A stretch of 64,000 nt of DNA from Planctomycetia bacterium. GTDB taxonomy: Bacteria; Planctomycetota; Brocadiia; Brocadiales; Brocadiaceae. A model generated the notes under the pieces. That model ran no database searches. It saw only the letters and a program-made list of their open reading frames with translations, and was not told where the DNA came from. Below are positions 36,384 through 45,904 of this stretch, one piece after another. The stretch spans positions 1 to 64,000 of the forward strand of contig JABTVC010000002.1 of assembly GCA_015075005.1 (NCBI GenBank), given 5' to 3'. The stretch's first letter is position 1. Each line of letters starts with the position of its first letter. Both the position numbers and the translations under genes were made by a program.

Positions 36384-39300
36384 TTATGCCTTTTCTACTT
36401 TTATCAACTCGCCGCTAATGTACTTCTTCATGAAATCGTTTTCGTTGCCGGTCGTATATCCGGTTTTTGCCGGATCCCATACTCCCTTACCGCCCATACC
36501 GCCATCCTCTGCCTTAGTTACCTTCACCAAGGTTTCTTTTGGAACAGTATTGATTCCATGATTATCACCCTCGAAGCCAAAAATAAACTTCATACCAATC
36601 TTTGCTTTGTGGAACAGGCTGTCCAACTGGTGCATCGGCATTGACCAATCCCTGGTAAGACTCTGCTGGGAACCATAACGGAAACTGGATTGATAACCGG
36701 TACCCGCTGATAATGCCCTGCCATCAGGTCTTGTTTCATGCGCCTTCACACTTCTTTCCGTTGCAATCCACGAAGAGTGCTTAATCATCGTTACCCCGTA
36801 AGGGTAAGATGAATTGTACTTTGCCCTCAGCATAAGCCTGGATACTTTATAGAAAGGATCATTCGGTTTCCAGCCTTCGTATGGCCTATCGGCCGGGTTA
36901 GCATCGACGTAAACGTAATCACCGTCATTGATACCCAAATCCTTAGCTGCCTGCGGGTTTATATTAATCTGATGTTCACCAACGCCTGGCATTCTCTTAT
37001 CCATTCTGTATGGATCACCAAAGTTGTTATTCCAGATAAAATTCCAGTCTGTTACAGCCCATTGTGAATGCACCGTATGTCTGGATTTAGGCGTTACACA
37101 AAAGAACTTATATCCTTTTTCCCACAGGAAGTTCTTTGTTTGCTTTGTCTCAGCCCATGATTTCTTGATATTCCGTACCGTTCTGTCGTCCCAGTGCTCT
37201 GCATTCTCTGGAACTCCATAATCATCGGGACGGATATATGGATTAGTGCTTACAATTACATTTGGTAAGTACTGAGTTGCTTCAGGCCCCTCACGATGTA
37301 CGATGAAATTTTCGCCATACTCAATGATTTCTGATTCATCATTGTAAGCCTGCAATCTTCCGGTTGGTGTATAGAATGGTATACTTTCGTGTACCTGTTC
37401 CCAGAATGGATGCCTTGGATAAGTCCTGTAATTTAATAAGGCAACACCAGGTTCACCGTATTTGCCATTTATGATATCATCAAAAGTATACCCTTTGCCG
37501 GTCGTACTACCATCCAGCAATCTGTTTATATAAACCTCAGGTCTGCCCTCCAAAGCAAATTTCCAGACGTCCCTGAATCTCATATCCCTGAGCAATTCAC
37601 CCAGCTTAGCCGCCATGCCAGCAATGATCATCACATCGTCCTTGGAGTCATTAACTGGCCTTATACCACCCTTCCATATCTGGAAGAACGGATTTGAGCA
37701 TGAACAGGTAATCTCGTGTGTCTCAAATTCCATCCATGAATTGGCAGGAAATGCAAAGTCTGCATACTCGATAGAACCCGTCATTTCAATATCAGTAGAC
37801 ATAATCTGCTCAATATTGGGGTTCACATTCTTCAGCATATGATACACATGCTTTGCATTATTGACCAGGTTTACATTGGTAAACCACATAACCTTGGTCG
37901 GTGTAGGCATATGTGTCTTCCCTGTAAAACATTTGCGCCCGTACTTGGGTGTGTTAACAATCAACGGCCTGTCACTATGATTCCAGTACGCCACTTCCTC
38001 GTCATATGCACGGCCTTTCACCTTCAAATCCATTGCTGATGCATCTGGATCGAGGTTTGGATTAAATACATCCTCAGCTACCCAACCATAAAAACCAGGG
38101 CCGCTCCATTTGGAAGCCTGGAAATTACCTGCTTTGTAATTACCTGCCCACGTATGTGAACCTGAACCCATATAACCAACGTTCCCGGTTAACATTAATG
38201 GTAAGTAGGTTGACCTATTCATTAATGTTGCATGAAACCAGTGATTAATACCTTCACCGTAATGGATCGCTACTGGTTTTATAGTCGCAATATCGTGCGC
38301 CAACCTTACGATTAACTCTTTTGGAGAATTGGTTATTTCGACTACGCTGTCGATATCATAATCTTTAAGGTGTATCTTATACATCTCAAAGAGCGGCATG
38401 ACCTCGACATCTTTACCATCAACAGTTTTTACCATGAATGTACCATCGAGTGCAGGATCAATCCCTTTAGCCGCCAGTTTATCACCAACATCGTCCCTGG
38501 TGATCGGTTTTGGGCCATTCGTCTTTGCATCCCAAACTACAAAGTCCCCCAGAATTTCTCTCTGATCATCATGCAAACCATGAATCTTATAGCTGGCACC
38601 ATGTGAAATATCTTCTAATTTGTAATCAGGAAATATATCCCTGGCCTGCAATCTTTTTAAGGTATCGGTTCTTACGAGTAAAGGGAAATCGGTAAACCTC
38701 TTTACATAATCTGCATCATACAGCTTTTCGTCCATTAAAATCTTCGTTAAGCCTAGGAAAAGTGCCGTGTCTGTATTACACTTTATCGGTATCCAGTAAT
38801 CTGCTTTTTGGGCAGACGGACTATATTCTGGTGTAATAACAACAATTTTTCCGCCTCTTTCCATAACCTGGGTAACCCAGTGTGCCTCAGGCATTTTATT
38901 TTCGATCAGGTTTTTTCCCGTTTGGATAAGCAACTTCGAAAACCTTACATCATTCATATCAACATCAGATGTCTGCAAACCATGCGAGAAAGGATGACCA
39001 GGCGCCTGATCCCCATGCCACGTATAGTTCGACCAATTCCTTCCGCCTAATGCCTTATCAGGCCCAACGCCCCTGTTGTGGCTATCAACAAGAGACAGCA
39101 TATTATTAAACCGGTACATCCCATATTTACCAATTACACCCAAAAGACCCATACCACCACGACCTTTGAAGGTACGTGTGCCGGCCCCTTTCATAGCATC
39201 CACCATTTCTTTCGGATATCCCTGTTCTATCAGCTTTTTAGCGCCTTCTTCACCACTGTACTTCTTGGTAATATGAATTATCCCCTTCGACGCATATGTC

Positions 39301-39833
39301 CAAGCCTCATCCCAGGATGCCTTTAAAAGCTCATCCTGACCCCTGGCATCAAACATATACTTTGATTTATTTTCCGGTGTCAATTCCGGAAACCCATCAT
39401 CTGCCCACTGCTTCCAGCCTTTTCTGATAAGCGGATATCTCAACCTATATGGACCATAAACCCGGCGGTGAAATGTATAACCTTTCAAACACATCCTGGG
39501 ATTCCAGTTCCTCGTCGCCTTATTTCCGTAAAGGTCTGAGTAATTCTGATGGTCGTAATTCTGTTCAACCCTCATAACCACTTCATTTCTTACAAACGCC
39601 CTTACCCTGCAGGCATGGGTGTCATTCGGCGAGCAAGTAAAGGTAAATGTTCGATCATACCTATACTGGTCACGATATACGCTTTCCCATGCACGGTCGG
39701 GATAGGCATCCAACGGATTTCCCACCTCAACTACAGGCTTCAACAACCTGAACGCCATTGCCTTATTAGCAAGGGTAAATGTCGCTCCTGCTGCACCTGC
39801 CACCTGTAGGAAAGCCCTTCTTGTAAGTTTCAT
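36384..39833 (-). CDS. nxrA: Nitrite oxidoreductase catalytic subunit NxrA
   Basis: 1149 residues from the ATG at 39833 (GGAG upstream); the open frame starts ten codons earlier. The Tat signal is MKLTRRAFLQ. It is a type II DMSO-reductase-family molybdenum enzyme that oxidises nitrite to nitrate, or the reverse. The FS0 cluster motif reads Cys67-x3-Asp71-x3-Cys75 with Cys115, so Asp stands where most relatives have a second Cys. The probable molybdenum ligand is Asp275 in TWHGDQAPG. Further family regions are WIPIKCNTDTALFLGL and HYGEGINHWFHA. In anammox cells the enzyme is inside the anammoxosome. It follows the zincin-like gene by about 60 bp. Confidence 0.97.
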   Translation of the reverse strand: MKLTRRAFLQVAGAAGATFTLANKAMAFRLLKPVVEVGNPLDAYPDRAWESVYRDQYRYDRTFTFTCSPNDTHACRVRAFVRNEVVMRVEQNYDHQNYSDLYGNKATRNWNPRMCLKGYTFHRRVYGPYRLRYPLIRKGWKQWADDGFPELTPENKSKYMFDARGQDELLKASWDEAWTYASKGIIHITKKYSGEEGAKKLIEQGYPKEMVDAMKGAGTRTFKGRGGMGLLGVIGKYGMYRFNNMLSLVDSHNRGVGPDKALGGRNWSNYTWHGDQAPGHPFSHGLQTSDVDMNDVRFSKLLIQTGKNLIENKMPEAHWVTQVMERGGKIVVITPEYSPSAQKADYWIPIKCNTDTALFLGLTKILMDEKLYDADYVKRFTDFPLLVRTDTLKRLQARDIFPDYKLEDISHGASYKIHGLHDDQREILGDFVVWDAKTNGPKPITRDDVGDKLAAKGIDPALDGTFMVKTVDGKDVEVMPLFEMYKIHLKDYDIDSVVEITNSPKELIVRLAHDIATIKPVAIHYGEGINHWFHATLMNRSTYLPLMLTGNVGYMGSGSHTWAGNYKAGNFQASKWSGPGFYGWVAEDVFNPNLDPDASAMDLKVKGRAYDEEVAYWNHSDRPLIVNTPKYGRKCFTGKTHMPTPTKVMWFTNVNLVNNAKHVYHMLKNVNPNIEQIMSTDIEMTGSIEYADFAFPANSWMEFETHEITCSCSNPFFQIWKGGIRPVNDSKDDVMIIAGMAAKLGELLRDMRFRDVWKFALEGRPEVYINRLLDGSTTGKGYTFDDIINGKYGEPGVALLNYRTYPRHPFWEQVHESIPFYTPTGRLQAYNDESEIIEYGENFIVHREGPEATQYLPNVIVSTNPYIRPDDYGVPENAEHWDDRTVRNIKKSWAETKQTKNFLWEKGYKFFCVTPKSRHTVHSQWAVTDWNFIWNNNFGDPYRMDKRMPGVGEHQININPQAAKDLGINDGDYVYVDANPADRPYEGWKPNDPFYKVSRLMLRAKYNSSYPYGVTMIKHSSWIATERSVKAHETRPDGRALSAGTGYQSSFRYGSQQSLTRDWSMPMHQLDSLFHKAKIGMKFIFGFEGDNHGINTVPKETLVKVTKAEDGGMGGKGVWDPAKTGYTTGNENDFMKKYISGELIKVEKA

Positions 39834-39896
39834 ATCTCCTACTCCTTTCCCAATATAAAACACTTTATATAAAAAGTTTATTCTAATTAAACAATA

Positions 39897-40850
39897 TTAG
39901 CAAACAATACTTCTTACCTTGTAAGCCTCTATACATTGCCCACACACACCATCTCCCGGTTCCCAACCAGGAAAATCTTTTTTTATTGCATCCACAAGAT
40001 GAACATCTTGTTCAATGTTTTCCACCCACCGATAAGTACGAAATTGGCATAGCGGGCATTGGGCACCTGGCAATATCGTTTTTTTCTTCTTTAGCGCGTG
40101 CTTTATGGGTAACCCTTCAGAAATTTTTATTACTTCATTCACATCTTTTGCCAGTCCCAGTATCTTATCATGTGTTAAATTCTCATCTTGCCACAGAACA
40201 TCAAAAATAGCAATTTTCACTTCCTCAGGAATCTTTTTATAGAGAGACTCAAATTCTGCATATCTTCCCCCTTTGTCAGATAATGTTTCTTTCCTATTCC
40301 TGATTAATCGGCTATCGACGTAGATATCCCAAAAAGTACAATAGCGCTCCTTAACGATACTCTCTTCCATGGGATTACCACCGAGGCGTTCATCACGATA
40401 GCCGTATGATTCACTGAGCATATCAGATGCATGCATCAGTTCGTGCCTGACCAATTTTTTTAGATAAGGAATATCCAGGTAACGGTCTGGCAGTAATTTA
40501 ATAACAATCTTTTTTTGACCAACCTCCTGGTTCATTCCTTTTGTAAGATAAGAGCCTTCATCAAAGTTGTTCACCGCCTTTGCAACCACTCCACCACAAG
40601 CTTTCTTTCCAAGCTCAGGAAACTCATCAAAGACCTCCTTTATTGCCTTTGGTAACTCGAGTTTTTTAAAGAAGTCCCATTCGATCTTTTTAAACTGCGA
40701 AGGCCTTTCATCTAAGGAAAAATTTTCGTAAACCGGATCAATACAAGAATGATATTCGGTGGTAAAAGAAAAATCACCCTTTCCCTCCTTTGTCTTTAAT
40801 TCTCCAAATATTACTTCTTCAATCAGACTTGGGTCAAATTCCAGCTTCAT
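39897..40850 (-). CDS. HExxH zincin-like protein with a C-terminal zinc ribbon (nxr-associated)
   Basis: 317 residues from the ATG at 40850, one base after the chaperone stop and with GAGGAA upstream. RHELMHASDML gives a zincin-type HExxH (His-Glu-Leu-Met-His), and acidic residues follow in YGYRDERLGG and MEESIVKERY, though I cannot assign the third ligand. The C-terminus has two Cys pairs, CPLC and CGQC, a zinc ribbon. No signal peptide, so it is cytoplasmic. Its place between the chaperone and nxrA suggests a role in NxrA maturation, for example proteolysis or folding control. I do not recognise a named family. Confidence 0.75.
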   Translation of the reverse strand: MKLEFDPSLIEEVIFGELKTKEGKGDFSFTTEYHSCIDPVYENFSLDERPSQFKKIEWDFFKKLELPKAIKEVFDEFPELGKKACGGVVAKAVNNFDEGSYLTKGMNQEVGQKKIVIKLLPDRYLDIPYLKKLVRHELMHASDMLSESYGYRDERLGGNPMEESIVKERYCTFWDIYVDSRLIRNRKETLSDKGGRYAEFESLYKKIPEEVKIAIFDVLWQDENLTHDKILGLAKDVNEVIKISEGLPIKHALKKKKTILPGAQCPLCQFRTYRWVENIEQDVHLVDAIKKDFPGWEPGDGVCGQCIEAYKVRSIVC

Positions 40851-40851
40851 A

Positions 40852-41646
40852 TCATTCCTCATTGAAATCTTCAGAAGTCGCGCAGGATAAACACTCATCG
40901 GATGCCCCAGCCACCGCCTCCTGATTGAGATCGGACTCCTTGTATATCTCCGTCTTAATATCCATGTGTTTCATTTCTAACCTCAAGAACTCTTTTGTCA
41001 GAGCAGATACGGCATAGTAGAAACCTTCCCCAGCCTTCCTGCCAAAGAGAACCGAGAAAAGAGGCGCCCATTTCCCCAGATGCTCTTTCAAGAACTTCTT
41101 TTGCGCATCCACGCATATCTGCGCTTTTTCATCTCCATGGTTTTCCAGGGCGTAGGCTTGCTTATACAGCAAAAAGTGCATAAACTCTAACTCTACACTA
41201 ATATGGTCGCATCGTTCTTTCTCTATATCGGAAATATCAACCCCAAAAGCCTTATAAAAGCCTTGAATATCACCCAACTCATGCACTTGCTGAAACACAT
41301 GAGCTGCGCCATATTGAGTTTCGTACAAAGGACACTCTTTCGACATGGTGTGTCCAACGATGCGCTGATAGACGCCTTGTAAGGTTTCAATGGCTGTAAC
41401 CCTGAACAATCCCCGGACCTCTTTCAAACATCTTTTTAACTCCGCACCCTCATCTATACCTCCGTAACAGAGCACCAACTCTTTCTCGTGTTCCTGGAAA
41501 TCAGGACTTTTCAGCATTGACAGATTTTTCTCTGTTGGGTAAAGAAAACAGGCAGACAAAATTTGATACATTGCACTCCTTGCAAGCAAATCACTTACTC
41601 GCGGTGCAATTTTTTGATCTAAAAGACTACTTGTGTCTACTTCCAT
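40852..41646 (-). CDS. TorD/NarJ-type molybdoenzyme chaperone
   Basis: 264 residues from the ATG at 41646, which has GAGG six bases upstream. All-helical; the segments LLARSAMYQILSACFLYPTEKNL, YETQYGAAHVFQQVHELGDIQGFYKAFGVD and DHISVELEFMHFLLYKQAYA match the TorD/DmsD/NarJ family, which binds the Tat signal and guides cofactor insertion into the catalytic subunit. It is encoded between nxrB and the zincin-like gene, the NarJ-like position. A short Cys-containing tail (CLSCATSED) is unusual. Confidence 0.9.
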   Translation of the reverse strand: MEVDTSSLLDQKIAPRVSDLLARSAMYQILSACFLYPTEKNLSMLKSPDFQEHEKELVLCYGGIDEGAELKRCLKEVRGLFRVTAIETLQGVYQRIVGHTMSKECPLYETQYGAAHVFQQVHELGDIQGFYKAFGVDISDIEKERCDHISVELEFMHFLLYKQAYALENHGDEKAQICVDAQKKFLKEHLGKWAPLFSVLFGRKAGEGFYYAVSALTKEFLRLEMKHMDIKTEIYKESDLNQEAVAGASDECLSCATSEDFNEE

Positions 41647-41660
41647 AAGAAACCTCAATT

Positions 41661-42872
41661 CTAAATTGAATTGTAATGTTTAGGGTCTCTGATGTAAACA
41701 GGCTCTTCTATCGTAGTTCTTACAATTTCCTGCCCATCTTCACCATACCCAATAACGGTATCGTTGAACATCTCAAACTTCTTGCCGTGAATCGTCGTCT
41801 CAAACACCTTTGGCCCTTCCTCAATCTTGTACTCAAATATAATAGCTTGCGCCATTCTGAATAAGGACATCACCGCAAGTCTTTCGCGAGAAGGCACCAT
41901 AAATTTATCGATTGCTTCATCGACACCTGGACCGAACATCTGTCTTAAATATGGCCTTGGCGCCCACCTGGGAGGAATATAATAGATATTAGGCTCTGTT
42001 CCAAACTGAGGATACAGCGGCAACGCCAGCTTGTCATGCCGGATCAACCATGTAACCGGATTCTTTGGATTATCATCCAAAAATCCCTGTAAACGGATCT
42101 GTCCTACACAGGCCGCCATACACCTGGTCTCCATTGGACGTCCCTTCGTTATAGGATCTTTTCCCTCAACACGCGGATAACAGGCGATACACTTTTCGCT
42201 TACCCTTGTCAAACCTCTATACATGGGTTTTTTGTAAGGGCACTGTTCAACACATTTTCTATAACCCCGACATCTCTTCTGATCGATAAGAACAATTCCA
42301 TCTTCTTTTCTCTTGTAGATAGCCTTCCTTGGGCAGGCAGCCAAACAACCCGGATACGTACAATGATTACAAAGTCTCTGTATATAGAAAAACCAACGGC
42401 TGTGTTCGGGCAACGAAGAGTATTCGTCCGCCTTATTACTTTTTGCAACATCTTCACCAATGTTTGGAGACCGCCATTCCTTATCTTCAGGGATATATCC
42501 AACGGCCCATTGATTTATATTCTTCTTTGAAGCAGCTTCAAATATGGTATCGCCTTCATACACACCATAAGGAGATGTTTTTTCATCTTTTTCATCTGTA
42601 TACCAGGTATTTTCGCCATTATCAATTAATTTTAATGTTTTAATATCCCAAGACTGCGGATATCCGCCATAAGGTTTGGTTTCCACATTGTTCCACCACA
42701 TGTGCTCCTGCCCCTTGTTATAACTCCACGCACTTTTGCAGGCCATAGTACATGTCTGACAGGCAATACACCTGTTCGTGTTAAATATTGCAGCAAACTG
42801 CCGCTTCGGTCTGGATTCGAAATAGGGATACTCCATCCGTCTCCCTAAATGCCAGTTATGCACCAATGTCAT
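41661..42872 (-). CDS. nxrB: Nitrite oxidoreductase iron-sulfur subunit NxrB
   Basis: 403 residues with four cluster-binding motifs: Cys35/38/41/45 (CIACQTCTMAC); Cys168/171/176/180; Cys201-x2-Tyr204-x2-Cys207-x3-Cys211, where Tyr replaces a Cys and so predicts a [3Fe-4S] cluster; and Cys228/231 with Cys251/255. It carries electrons from NxrA to NxrC or external carriers. It lacks its own signal peptide and is probably exported with Tat-dependent NxrA. It follows nxrC by about 40 bp and precedes the chaperone gene. Confidence 0.97.
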   Translation of the reverse strand: MTLVHNWHLGRRMEYPYFESRPKRQFAAIFNTNRCIACQTCTMACKSAWSYNKGQEHMWWNNVETKPYGGYPQSWDIKTLKLIDNGENTWYTDEKDEKTSPYGVYEGDTIFEAASKKNINQWAVGYIPEDKEWRSPNIGEDVAKSNKADEYSSLPEHSRWFFYIQRLCNHCTYPGCLAACPRKAIYKRKEDGIVLIDQKRCRGYRKCVEQCPYKKPMYRGLTRVSEKCIACYPRVEGKDPITKGRPMETRCMAACVGQIRLQGFLDDNPKNPVTWLIRHDKLALPLYPQFGTEPNIYYIPPRWAPRPYLRQMFGPGVDEAIDKFMVPSRERLAVMSLFRMAQAIIFEYKIEEGPKVFETTIHGKKFEMFNDTVIGYGEDGQEIVRTTIEEPVYIRDPKHYNSI

Positions 42873-42913
42873 TTTTCAATCCTCCTTAACCATTATTTCC
42901 AAAATAGAGAAAA

Positions 42914-43888
42914 CTACTGCCAAGCAACCCTTTCCAGTGTAGCAGGATGCCACTGAGTCGATATGTTCTTTTGACCATTCCTGTCTTGTTCACCACCATT
43001 CCATACCGCCATATTGAAATAGGTAGTCCCTCCAGGCACGAGCTGTACATCGTGCGGATCTACCGTAATTAATGAACGATACATAATTACCGTCCACACC
43101 CCGTCCTCATATTTACTGCATCCATTTACGTCCTGATGAGCTTGCGTGGTAAGCGTACCAAAACCCTCGGCATTTAAATCCTCTACCACTCTTCCCCTTC
43201 CAGGCTGAGAAAGCAGGTTATTAGCAGCCCTACCCCCCGACAAAACCTCTATACTAGTTATTAATTCCCGATGATAATATGCACTATAAGGATTAAAATT
43301 AAAATCATCATGCATATTCGGGTACTGTACTTCGACATCTTCCAACTCGCCCTTAACCAGCAAATCTGCCTCCCAGTCCGCCTTCCAATGCCAAAGATTT
43401 ATTGGTTTTTCCCGATCTCCCATTCTGGGGCTGAAGTGTTCCGCCGGCGTTATCTCCACTGCCCCCAGAGGAAACATCAAAGCAACGGCATCTCTAAACT
43501 CCTGAACCGCAATTGCTCTGGCATTTTTCGTAGAATCACTCCAGGAAATCTTAAAATATATCGTTAGGCCGTCATGGATAGCTTTTACTTCTGCACTACT
43601 CACAGACCCACCGCCATTCGGAAAGGCCTTATCCTGTTTTTGGAGCGGAACCGTAACGGCTTTTGCATCCTTAAAAAAACCCTGTAACGAATCCACATCC
43701 AAATGATAAGGTCTGTCCATTTGTACAAACTTCACCTCTACCACCTCTTTCGCCGGAGTAAATTCTTCCTCACTTGCCTCTTTCACTCCAGGTGCTGTTT
43801 CCTCAGCAGCAAACAATGCACTACTAAGAAAAGCACAGCTTAAGAGGGCCACGCCATATCTTTTTAACAATAAGTAATTCTTCTTCAT
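42914..43888 (-). CDS. nxrC: Nitrite oxidoreductase haem b subunit NxrC
   Basis: 324 residues. A cleavable signal peptide (about 1-28) leads to an ethylbenzene-dehydrogenase gamma-type (EB_dh) haem-b domain: YFKISWSDSTKNARA, DAVALMFPLG, NLWHWKADWEADLL and VWTVIMYRSL. Such subunits bind one haem b with Met and Lys ligands and pass electrons to soluble carriers. First gene of the nxrCB-chaperone-zincin-nxrA-cupredoxin set; a candidate promoter lies about 80 bp upstream. Confidence 0.93.
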   Translation of the reverse strand: MKKNYLLLKRYGVALLSCAFLSSALFAAEETAPGVKEASEEEFTPAKEVVEVKFVQMDRPYHLDVDSLQGFFKDAKAVTVPLQKQDKAFPNGGGSVSSAEVKAIHDGLTIYFKISWSDSTKNARAIAVQEFRDAVALMFPLGAVEITPAEHFSPRMGDREKPINLWHWKADWEADLLVKGELEDVEVQYPNMHDDFNFNPYSAYYHRELITSIEVLSGGRAANNLLSQPGRGRVVEDLNAEGFGTLTTQAHQDVNGCSKYEDGVWTVIMYRSLITVDPHDVQLVPGGTTYFNMAVWNGGEQDRNGQKNISTQWHPATLERVAWQ

Positions 43889-43964
43889 TTACATCCCCCC
43901 TTCCTTAATAATTTAAATACCGCAAGAAAAAGCCCCCTCCCAATTAATTCATACCTTAATTTTA

Positions 43965-43993
43965 AATCTAATACATATATGATAAGAAGTCAA
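43965..43993 (-). promoter_or_regulatory. Candidate sigma-70 promoter of the nxrCBA set
   Basis: On the minus strand, TTGACT (43988-43993) and TAGATT (43965-43970) are separated by 17 bp, about 77 bp before the nxrC start. It is the best sigma-70-like match in the 660-bp gap before nxrC. It was found by eye only. Confidence 0.4.
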
Positions 43994-44548
43994 CCTCCTT
44001 CCCAAATACCCTGACTCCACCACGCATTACAAACTACAACCTTGTAGATATTCAAATTGGACTAATACGCAAATTGTACTCCATGAAATACTTACACTTC
44101 AAACAAAAAAAACATATCCTAATTTCCCAATTCATAACAGTTTACATAATTCATTTACTAATTTTAATTAATAGGTACAGCAACGATGGTATTTCTTTTA
44201 TGAAATGCGCAATACACAATTGAAACCAAAATCAAACATCAATGACCTTCGGTCGCAATAACGAGAAAACCTCCTCTCTGACTGTAATTCTGTGCTTGGC
44301 GAGGACTATTCAAGATTTCCCCCTTCGATCGAAATGGCAATTACAGATGAATTAATTGCAGTGTGGAATATGGTTGATAAATACTCGACATTTCGCAAAT
44401 GGAAGGTGATAAATCTTTACTATCTTCTGTCGGTAATTCTATGTACTTCATTAATAAAACATAATTTTAATGTTTCATGGAAGCGCGGCAACCCATAACT
44501 ACAGCACTTCCTTTTGGCAGAGGAAATAGGAAAGCATACAATATTTCG
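43994..44548. other. Intergenic gap between the Usp fusion gene and nxrC
   Basis: Roughly 550 bp, AT-rich. A 68-codon plus-strand ORF (44292-44498) has no features and is not called. The length suggests that the cytochrome genes and nxrC are separately transcribed, or that this is a long regulatory leader. Confidence 0.5.
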
Positions 44549-45886
44549 TTATTCATATTTGTTGTGAAACGTATCTTTACCAATAAATAACCGCTTAGCC
44601 TCATCAACAATATTGACCGTTATTTCCTGATATCCTTTCTCTTGAGCATATTCTTCAATCTTTTTCCTAACCACGCCCCTAACAAACGAAGGTATTTTCT
44701 CGGTTTGAGTTTGTGCTTCCTGCGTCCAGACAGGCACCAGCCTTTTTATACCCGCCGTATTGCATTTTTTTTTATCGCTTTTAACCATTCCTAAGGAACC
44801 ATTTTTATTAAGCTGGTATTCCTGGCTGTTTGCCGTAGAATCCTTTACGTTTACAGGCATCCGAAACGCAGAAAAATCAACCATATTGTCAGGCTTAGCC
44901 TCCAGATTACCTCCTGTAAGCAAAATATTACACGGTGACAATCTTAACAAATTTTCTGTAGTACTACCAATATCCAGCCCATTTGTGTTATGAATTCCTG
45001 TACGCCCTATTATTAAAGTTGAAGGGTTTTCTTTTTTGATGTAACTCAAAATTTTGTCGTACGGTTTACCGTCCATAAGAACCGTATCTAGCTCTACCCC
45101 AGCATCTTTTGCCATTCTATTTGCCCTATCCAGATGATTCTGGTATATCTTTGCCAAACCTTTGTCAATAATCTCCTCATGGAGGGTTTCCTGCTCTTTA
45201 AATCTGAAGACTTGCCCAGCCTCTTTGGAAAGTACATTCGCAATACTTTCAAAAGCAACACGATGGTAATGCGGATCAAAAACTGAAACTGCAACTAGTT
45301 TTGTATTGAGCGACTTTGCGAAATTAATAGCCGATTTAACTCCCGCAATCGACGACATACTTCCATCAACCGCAATCACAACCTTTCCCACCAGGCATCT
45401 ATTCTTTACTACCAAGACATCCGTTTTGATACGCCTTACAACCCTTTCGCAAACACTTCCGATTACATTCTCATTAATAGCAGCCAGTCCTAGCGCACCC
45501 AGGATCACCAGATCATACCGATTTCGGTTAACTTCCTTAATAATTTCGTAATAATTTTTACCTTCCAACAAAAGACTTTCGTGTGGAACCGCTTGTTCAC
45601 TGCACTTCTTCTTAAATACATCCAGATACGATTCAGAAATCAACTTGAGTCCCTGATTAATCAGTGTACTATGGAGATCGCGCTGTCGCTGCAGGACATT
45701 TTCGTCTTGGTACTGAGGTGGCAGCCCTTTTTCCATATCACGGAATCGCCTCTGATGTAATGATGCATCGTAGACATGACATCCTACCAGTGAGGAGCCA
45801 AACTTACGTGAAAGGTCTATACCTATCTCGATACAAAAATCGGAATGACGGGAATTATCAACAGCTATAAATATTTTTTTATACAT
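44549..45886 (-). CDS. Tandem Usp domains fused to a PCP_red-like domain
   Basis: 445 residues. Two UspA-type domains (about 1-160 and 165-335) each end in a nucleotide-binding loop, LVILGALGLAAINENVIGSV and IIGRTGIHNTNGLDIGSTTE. The last 60 residues, from WTQEAQTQTEKIPSFVRGVVRKKIEEYA, resemble the PCP_red domain found at the end of dark protochlorophyllide reductase subunit B, here in an organism not expected to make chlorophyll. The gene closes the cytochrome set (19 bp after the monoheme cytochrome) upstream of nxrC. A regulatory or assembly role near NXR is inferred. Confidence 0.85.
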   Translation of the reverse strand: MYKKIFIAVDNSRHSDFCIEIGIDLSRKFGSSLVGCHVYDASLHQRRFRDMEKGLPPQYQDENVLQRQRDLHSTLINQGLKLISESYLDVFKKKCSEQAVPHESLLLEGKNYYEIIKEVNRNRYDLVILGALGLAAINENVIGSVCERVVRRIKTDVLVVKNRCLVGKVVIAVDGSMSSIAGVKSAINFAKSLNTKLVAVSVFDPHYHRVAFESIANVLSKEAGQVFRFKEQETLHEEIIDKGLAKIYQNHLDRANRMAKDAGVELDTVLMDGKPYDKILSYIKKENPSTLIIGRTGIHNTNGLDIGSTTENLLRLSPCNILLTGGNLEAKPDNMVDFSAFRMPVNVKDSTANSQEYQLNKNGSLGMVKSDKKKCNTAGIKRLVPVWTQEAQTQTEKIPSFVRGVVRKKIEEYAQEKGYQEITVNIVDEAKRLFIGKDTFHNKYE

Positions 45887-45904
45887 ATGAGTAACTCATG
45901 GTTT

